The translations under genes and the position numbers were made by a program. Under the pieces are notes generated by a model that had not been told where the DNA came from, ran no database searches, and worked only from the letters and a program-made list of their open reading frames with translations. From Allocatelliglobosispora scoriae (lineage in GTDB: Bacteria > Actinomycetota > Actinomycetes > Mycobacteriales > Micromonosporaceae): a stretch of 64,000 nucleotides of DNA. The stretch spans positions 4,177,001-4,241,000 of the forward strand of contig NZ_JACHMN010000002.1 in assembly GCF_014204945.1 (NCBI RefSeq), read 5' to 3'. This document shows, piece by piece, positions 57,608-64,000 of this stretch. Within the stretch, counting starts at the first letter, position 1. Each line of letters begins with the position of its first letter.

Positions 57608-58569
57608 CCGACACACTGTCTGCAGACACGCTGCCTGAGGGGTGGAGCCTCCGCCACCCCACCCTGGACGACGTTCCAGCGATCCTGGCCGTCGCCCACG
57701 CGAGCGACATCGCCGCCGTCGGCGCGCCCGACTTCTCGACCGAGGACGTGCTGGAGGCCCTCACCGGTCCGTATGTCGATCCGGCTAAGGACAGCTGGGT
57801 GGCGCTCGATCCGGACGGCGCGATCGTCGCGTGGGCGTTCATCGAGAACGGCGCCGGGGGACCCCGCGAGTTCGTGGAGGTCTATGTCGACCCCGCCCGT
57901 GGCGCTGCGGCTCGGCGTACCCTGCTGATGCTCGCCCTGGCCCGGGTGCCGCAGCGCGCGGCGGAGCTCGGCCACCCGCGGATCACCGCGCGGGCGGGTG
58001 CGATCCCGACCGAGACGGAGTACATCGCGCTGCTGAAGGAGGTGGGTTTCACCTTCATCAAGCGGTACGCCAGGATGCTGATCGAGCTGCCCGTGTCGCT
58101 CCCGCAGGAGCTGCCCGAGGGCGTGGAGATCCGCACCATCACCCGCGACGACCTGCCGGTCTTCCACCGGGTCTTCGACACCGCGTTCCGCGACACGCCG
58201 GATTACCAGCCCGCGCCCCTGGACGTGTTCCTGCAGCGCTACGTCGACTCGGCCGAGGTCCGCTGGGACGAGTGGTTCCTCGCCACGGTCGACGGCGAGC
58301 CGGCCGGTGTCCTGCAATCATCGGACCAGGCGCTCGACCAGAACGAGGGCTGGGTCAAGCACCTGGCCGTGCTGAAGGAGCACCGTCGGCGCGGTGTCGG
58401 GCAGGCCCTGCTGGCGCGCGCCTTCGGCGTCTACGCGAGCAAGGGCCGCACCCTGGCCGGCCTCGGTGTCGACCTCGCCAATCCGACCGAGGCGGTCCGG
58501 CTCTACCACGCCGTCGGCATGCACGCGAAGTACGAAGCCGACATCTTCGAGCTGCCCGCCGAGGACTGA
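57604..58569 (+). CDS. Tandem GNAT N-acetyltransferase
   Basis: A 321-residue protein with two GNAT domains. The N-terminal one (about 14-155) lacks a clear acetyl-CoA loop. The C-terminal one (about 170-318) has VLKEHRRRGVGQALLARAF near 257-275, the R-R-x-G-x-G pyrophosphate loop, and the LYHAVGMHAKYE end. This layout is like mycothiol synthase MshD, but the sequence is not close enough to say so. It is co-translated with the membrane protein upstream. Acceptor unknown. Confidence 0.85.
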   Translation: MTDTLSADTLPEGWSLRHPTLDDVPAILAVAHASDIAAVGAPDFSTEDVLEALTGPYVDPAKDSWVALDPDGAIVAWAFIENGAGGPREFVEVYVDPARGAAARRTLLMLALARVPQRAAELGHPRITARAGAIPTETEYIALLKEVGFTFIKRYARMLIELPVSLPQELPEGVEIRTITRDDLPVFHRVFDTAFRDTPDYQPAPLDVFLQRYVDSAEVRWDEWFLATVDGEPAGVLQSSDQALDQNEGWVKHLAVLKEHRRRGVGQALLARAFGVYASKGRTLAGLGVDLANPTEAVRLYHAVGMHAKYEADIFELPAED

Positions 58570-58572
58570 TCG

Positions 58573-59100
58573 TCAGGCCGGATCCGGGTCCTGGGTCGGA
58601 TCCGGAACCGGGTCCGTGATCGGATCGGCTCCGGTCGGCTCGGGCGGCAGGCCTCCGCTGCTGGTGGGGCGGGCGCGCAGCGCGGTGACGTAGTCGTCGG
58701 GTGCGCCCGCCTTCGCCGCGGCACTGGCTATCTCGTTCAGGTACCACGAGGTCGGCATGCCGCCCTCGTAACCGTCGAAGATGTAGACCCAGGCGGTGAC
58801 CTCACCGTCGAGGGTGGCGACGCGGACGGTGAGCTTGCGGTACGCGCCCGCGTCCACACCCTCCACCTCGTCCAGGCCGGTCTCGTCCCACGGGTGGACG
58901 TCATAGAGGGACACGAAGACGCGGTCGCCCTCTGACTCGACAATGGTGGTGACCGCACCTTCCCAGCCGAAACCTTCTTCGCCTGCGAACGTGAGTCGCC
59001 ACCCTTCCAGCCAGCCAACGCCGATCATGGGAGAGTGTGGGCAGTAGGCTCGCATCCGAGCGGGATCGAGGTTTGAGCCGTACGCAGCGTAATGACGCAC
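58573..59100 (-). CDS. GGCT-fold (gamma-glutamylcyclotransferase-like) protein
   Basis: A 175-residue protein of the GGCT/AIG2 fold. The N-terminal YAAYGSNLDP is the signature, and the candidate general-acid Glu is in the VEGVDAGAYRK segment. It ends in an unusual Pro/Asp/Thr tail (DPITDPVPDPTQDPDPA). The frame opens further upstream, but GTG 59100 places YGSN near the start as in the family. It is divergent from lpdA with 91 bp between starts. Its substrate, a gamma-glutamyl compound or other amide, is unknown. Confidence 0.85.
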   Translation of the reverse strand: MRHYAAYGSNLDPARMRAYCPHSPMIGVGWLEGWRLTFAGEEGFGWEGAVTTIVESEGDRVFVSLYDVHPWDETGLDEVEGVDAGAYRKLTVRVATLDGEVTAWVYIFDGYEGGMPTSWYLNEIASAAAKAGAPDDYVTALRARPTSSGGLPPEPTGADPITDPVPDPTQDPDPA

Positions 59101-59191
59101 GGCGATGACGATAGTCGGTGTGCGGCGTACGAGAGAATACGGCGTGGCGTGTCGCGTCTGGAGTGACGATGGTGCAAGTGGGGGAAATGCC

Positions 59192-60595
59192 GTGAACCGG
59201 ATTGTGATCATCGGTGGTGGACCGGCCGGATACGAAGCCGCGCTCGTCGCCGCACAGCTCGACGCCGATGTCACCGTGGTCGAGAACGACGGTGCCGGCG
59301 GTGCCTGCGTGCTGCACGACTGCGTGCCGTCGAAGACCTTCATCGCCAGCTCGGACGTGGTGACGGGCTACCGGGACACCGAGGATTTCGGCGTACACTC
59401 GGATGGTCTTGAAGCGATCACCGTGGATGCGTCGGCGGTGCACGGTCGCGTGAAGCGACTCGCGCTCGCTCAATCCACGGACATCCATAACAAGTTGATA
59501 AAAGCTGGTGTGACGGTCGTCCGCGGCAGCGCGAGATTGGGCGAGGACACCCTCGGCCACTCCCACCGCGTGAAGATCAAGCCGCAAAGTGGTGACGCTG
59601 AGTATTCGGTCGACGCCTCAACGGTCTTGATAGCCACCGGGGCGACGCCGCGACAGCTCCCCGACGCCGTCCCGGACGGCGAGCGCATCCTCACCTGGCG
59701 ACAGGTGTACGACCTGCCCACACTCCCTGCGCACCTCGTCGTCGTCGGCTCCGGCGTCACCGGCGCGGAGTTCGCCTCGGCCTATCTCGCGATGGGCGTC
59801 CGCGTCACGCTCGTCTCCAGCCGCGACCGGGTCATGCCGCACGAGGACGCCGACGCCGCGATGGCGATCGAGCGGGTCTTCCGCAACCGCGGCATGAACA
59901 TCATGAACAACTCCCGCGCCACCGCCGTCCGCCGCAACGGCGACGAGGTCGTCGTCGAGCTCGCCACGGGGGAGACGGTCACCGGCTCGCACGTCCTGAT
60001 GGCGGTCGGTTCCGTGCCCAACACGGCCAACCTCGGCCTCGCCGAGTACGGCGTGGCGATGTCGCCGGGCGGCTACATCGCCGTGGACCGGGTCAGCCGC
60101 ACCAACATCTCCGGCGTCTACGCCGCGGGCGACTGCACCGGCGTGCTGCCGCTGGCGAGCGTCGCGGCGATGCAGGGCCGGATCGCGATGTGGCACACCC
60201 TCGGCGAGGCGGTCGCGCCGCTGCGCCTGAAGTCCGTCGCCGCGAACGTCTTCACCGACCCCGAACTCGCCACGGTCGGCGTCAGCCAGACCGACGTGAG
60301 CACCGGAAAGGTGCTGGCCCGCGAGGTGATGCTGCCGCTGGGCGGCAACGCCCGGGCCAAGATGTCCGGTCAGGAGGACGGCTTCATCAAGCTCTTCTGC
60401 CGCCCCTCCTCGGGGCTCGTCATCGGCGGCGTGGTCGTCTCCCCGAAGGCGAGCGAGCTGATCATGCCGATCACGATGGCGGTCGCCAATCACATGACGG
60501 TCGACCAGCTGGCCCACACGATCACGATCTACCCGTCCCTGACGGGCTCGATCGCCGAGGCCGCCCGCCAGTTGATGCAGGCCGAGCCCGACTGA
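59192..60595 (+). CDS. lpdA: Flavoprotein disulfide reductase-like NAD(P)H quinone reductase LpdA
   Basis: A 467-residue FAD/NAD(P) protein closely resembling M. tuberculosis LpdA. FAD binding is shown by VIIGGGPAGYEAAL at the start and GIYAAGDC-type AAGDCTG near 310. NAD(P) binding is shown by VVVGSGVTGAEF. The redox motif reads ACVLHDCVPSK with Cys39 and Cys44, giving the C-x4-C pair; as I recall the mycobacterial protein has Ala at the first position. The C-terminal His-Glu needed in lipoamide dehydrogenase is absent (IYPSLTGSIAEAA), so this is not a classical LPD. GGGGGA before GTG 59192 supports the start. Confidence 0.88.
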   Translation: MNRIVIIGGGPAGYEAALVAAQLDADVTVVENDGAGGACVLHDCVPSKTFIASSDVVTGYRDTEDFGVHSDGLEAITVDASAVHGRVKRLALAQSTDIHNKLIKAGVTVVRGSARLGEDTLGHSHRVKIKPQSGDAEYSVDASTVLIATGATPRQLPDAVPDGERILTWRQVYDLPTLPAHLVVVGSGVTGAEFASAYLAMGVRVTLVSSRDRVMPHEDADAAMAIERVFRNRGMNIMNNSRATAVRRNGDEVVVELATGETVTGSHVLMAVGSVPNTANLGLAEYGVAMSPGGYIAVDRVSRTNISGVYAAGDCTGVLPLASVAAMQGRIAMWHTLGEAVAPLRLKSVAANVFTDPELATVGVSQTDVSTGKVLAREVMLPLGGNARAKMSGQEDGFIKLFCRPSSGLVIGGVVVSPKASELIMPITMAVANHMTVDQLAHTITIYPSLTGSIAEAARQLMQAEPD

Positions 60596-60709
60596 ATTTT
60601 AATGCTGGACACGCCGTGAAAACCGCAACAAAAGTCAGGATCAACTCGCGCTGGAGTTGATCCTGACTTTTGTTGCACTCCTGACGGCGTGTCCAGCATT
60701 AAAATTCAG
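60592..60709. repeat. 118-bp palindrome between convergent lpdA and guaB1
   Basis: Two perfect stems in series: 26 bp (60592-60617 with 60684-60709) and 23 bp (60625-60647 with 60654-60676), separated by a 7x7 internal loop and closed by a six-base loop GCGCTG. The outer arm contains the lpdA TGA stop and the other end stops 3 bp before the guaB1 stop codon. A+T-rich relative to its surroundings. Confidence 0.92.
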
Positions 60710-60712
60710 GGG

Positions 60713-62230
<1,518 letters not shown>

Positions 62231-62236
62231 TCACGG

Positions 62237-64000
62237 TCACTTGATGTCGCAGATCACCGTGCCCGGGGTCAGGACGTCGCCGACCTTGGCGGAGAGCCCG
62301 CTGATCACACCGGCCTTGTGGGCGGTGAGCGGCTGCTCCATCTTCATCGCCTCCAGGACGACGATCAGGTCGCCCTCGGCCACCTCGTCGCCCTCGGCCA
62401 CACCGATCTTCACCAGGGTGCCCTGCATCGGGGCGGCGAGCGAGTCACCGCTGGCGGCGGCCTTCGCCCCGCCCTTGCCTCGGCGCTTCGCCGAACCCGT
62501 GCCTGCGGTGGCGGGGGCGGCGGTGTGCGTACCCCCGAAGGTTGCGGGCAGGGAGACGGCCAGGCGGCGGCCGGCGACCTCGACCACGACGGTGGTCCGG
62601 GCCTCGCCCTCGGTCGGGACCTCGGCCGCGTGGTCGAAGGGCGGGACGGTGTTGTCCCACTCCGTCTCGATCCATCGCGTGTGGACGGTGAAGGGCTCGC
62701 CGGTGAAGGCCGCGTCGCGCACGATCAGCCGGTGGAACGGCAGCGCGGTCGCCATGCCTTCCAGGACCATCTCGTCGAGTACGCGACGGGAGCGCTCGAG
62801 TGCCTCCTGACGGGTCGCGCCGGTGACGATCACCTTGGCGAGCAGCGAGTCGAAGTTGCCGCCGATGACGCTGCCGCTCTCGATGCCGGTGTCCACCCGG
62901 ACGCCGGGCCCGGCGGGCAGGACCAGCCTGGTCACGGTGCCCGGCGCGGGCAGGAACCCGCGGCCGGGGTCCTCGCCGTTGATCCGGAACTCGATGCTGT
63001 GGCCGCGCGGAATCGGGTCCTCCGTGCTGTGCAGCCTCTCGCCCGCGGCGATGCGGAACTGCTCGCGGACGAGGTCGATGCCCGCGGTCTCCTCGGTGAC
63101 CGGGTGCTCGACCTGGAGCCGGGTGTTGACCTCCAGGAAGGAGATCGTCCCGTCCTGGCCGACCAGATACTCCACCGTCCCGGCACCGTGGTAGCCCGCC
63201 TCGCGGCAGATCGCCTTGGCGCTGGAGTGGATCTCGCTGCGCTGCGCGTCGGTGAGGAAGGGCGCGGGCGCCTCCTCGACCAGCTTCTGGTGCCGGCGCT
63301 GCAGCGAGCAGTCGCGGGTGCCGACGACGATGACGTTGCCGTGCGTGTCGGCGAGGACCTGTGCCTCGACGTGCCGGGGCCGGTCGAGGTAGCGCTCGAC
63401 GAAGCACTCGCCCCGGCCGAACGCCGCGACCGCCTCGCGGGTGGCGGAGTCGAAGAGCTCCGGGATCTCCTCCATCGTGCGGGCGACCTTGAGGCCGCGC
63501 CCGCCGCCGCCGAAGGCCGCCTTGATCGCGACCGGCAGCCCGTGCTCCTGCGCGAACGCCGTCACCGCCGCCGCGTCGGGCACGGGATCCGGCGTGCCCG
63601 GGACGAGCGGTGCACCCGCCCGCTGCGCGATGTGCCGCGCGGTGACCTTGTCGCCGAGGTCGCGGATCGCCTGCGGGGTCGGCCCGATCCAGGTCATCCC
63701 GGCGTCCATGACCGCCTGGGCGAACTCGGCATTCTCGGAGAGGAAGCCGTAGCCGGGGTGCACGGCATCGGCACCGGCGCGTCGCGCGATCTCGATGATC
63801 TTGTCGATCCGCAGGTAGGTCTCGGCCGCCGTCTCGCCCTCCAGGGCGAACGCGTCGTCGGCGAGCGTGGCGTGCAACGCGTCGCGGTCGGAGTCGGCGT
63901 AGATCGCCACGCTGCGCAGACCTGCGTCGCGGCAGGCGCGGATGACGCGGCAGGCGATCTCGCCGCGATTGGCGATCAGCACAGTGGACAGCACGTTCAT
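62237..64000 (-). CDS. Acyl-CoA carboxylase alpha subunit (biotin carboxylase plus BCCP)
   Basis: A 587-residue AccA-type subunit. The biotin carboxylase domain (1-~450) has [18 protein letters not shown], the ATP-grasp loop [12 protein letters not shown] and the catalytic [16 protein letters not shown] linker rich in Ala, Gly and Lys precedes the biotinyl domain with EAMKM, biotin on Lys553, 34 residues from the end. It would carboxylate biotin for acetyl- or propionyl-CoA carboxylase. The start ATG is the last three bases of the window, so a longer start cannot be excluded, but the length and N-terminus fit. Confidence 0.95.
   Translation of the reverse strand: MNVLSTVLIANRGEIACRVIRACRDAGLRSVAIYADSDRDALHATLADDAFALEGETAAETYLRIDKIIEIARRAGADAVHPGYGFLSENAEFAQAVMDAGMTWIGPTPQAIRDLGDKVTARHIAQRAGAPLVPGTPDPVPDAAAVTAFAQEHGLPVAIKAAFGGGGRGLKVARTMEEIPELFDSATREAVAAFGRGECFVERYLDRPRHVEAQVLADTHGNVIVVGTRDCSLQRRHQKLVEEAPAPFLTDAQRSEIHSSAKAICREAGYHGAGTVEYLVGQDGTISFLEVNTRLQVEHPVTEETAGIDLVREQFRIAAGERLHSTEDPIPRGHSIEFRINGEDPGRGFLPAPGTVTRLVLPAGPGVRVDTGIESGSVIGGNFDSLLAKVIVTGATRQEALERSRRVLDEMVLEGMATALPFHRLIVRDAAFTGEPFTVHTRWIETEWDNTVPPFDHAAEVPTEGEARTTVVVEVAGRRLAVSLPATFGGTHTAAPATAGTGSAKRRGKGGAKAAASGDSLAAPMQGTLVKIGVAEGDEVAEGDLIVVLEAMKMEQPLTAHKAGVISGLSAKVGDVLTPGTVICDIK

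Overview
The DNA is very GC-rich and read with strong GC bias at third codon positions, many GTG/TTG starts and several probably leaderless promoters, which points to a high-GC actinomycete. A PerM-type membrane protein next to purN/purH and sucD/sucC, an isobutyryl-CoA mutase small subunit of the Streptomyces type, a GuaB1-type protein and a mycobacterial-type LpdA all fit. Micromonosporaceae is my best guess; this is an inference from gene content and style, not a proof.

Layout. 1-10.4 kb: a secreted 5'-nucleotidase running off the left edge, the helicase pcrA/uvrD, folD, and a five-gene oligopeptide ABC importer (binding lipoprotein, two permeases, two ATPases). 10.4-18.9 kb: purine and TCA block, purN-purH and sucC-sucD on the minus strand around a PerM-like protein, interspersed with four small membrane proteins on the plus strand, then icmB. 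19-26 kb: two LytM/M23 peptidases that share an upstream palindrome, malate dehydrogenase, uracil-DNA glycosylase, a three-domain heme-oxygenase fusion behind an IdeR/DtxR-like box, and isocitrate dehydrogenase. 26-29.9 kb: a flavin monooxygenase behind a perfect operator, and a galactose operon (galT, DeoR regulator) whose first gene, a GH42 beta-galactosidase, survives only as its two ends joined in frame.

30-46.5 kb is the accessory heart of the window: a locus that looks built to make, sulfate, export and trim an exopolysaccharide. It holds a WecG/TagA glycosyltransferase, a GT2 glycosyltransferase, two PAPS-type sulfotransferases, a methyltransferase, a Wzx-like flippase, an APH-fold kinase, a Wzy-like polymerase, a Wzz/BY-kinase-like protein with a degenerate P-loop, two GH26-like glycosidases and an APS kinase fused to a degenerate ATP-sulfurylase domain that could supply PAPS. 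Six of the seven genes from 42697 down to 33938 are joined to the next gene by 4-bp overlaps or nearly so, a translationally coupled operon. A DUF559 nuclease-like gene flanked by inverted copies of one repeat sits in the middle.

46.5-64 kb returns to core genes: ppc, mfd, a DUF885 peptidase-like protein, mazG, a SurA-N-like lipoprotein, a polytopic membrane protein with a tandem GNAT acetyltransferase, a GGCT-fold protein, lpdA, guaB1 and an acyl-CoA carboxylase alpha subunit that starts exactly at the right edge.

A recurring feature is a family of very long, near-perfect palindromes (about 80-120 bp) lying exactly between gene ends, some including stop codons. Their sequences mostly differ but the architecture is the same. 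No rRNA, tRNA, CRISPR array or insertion sequence was found.
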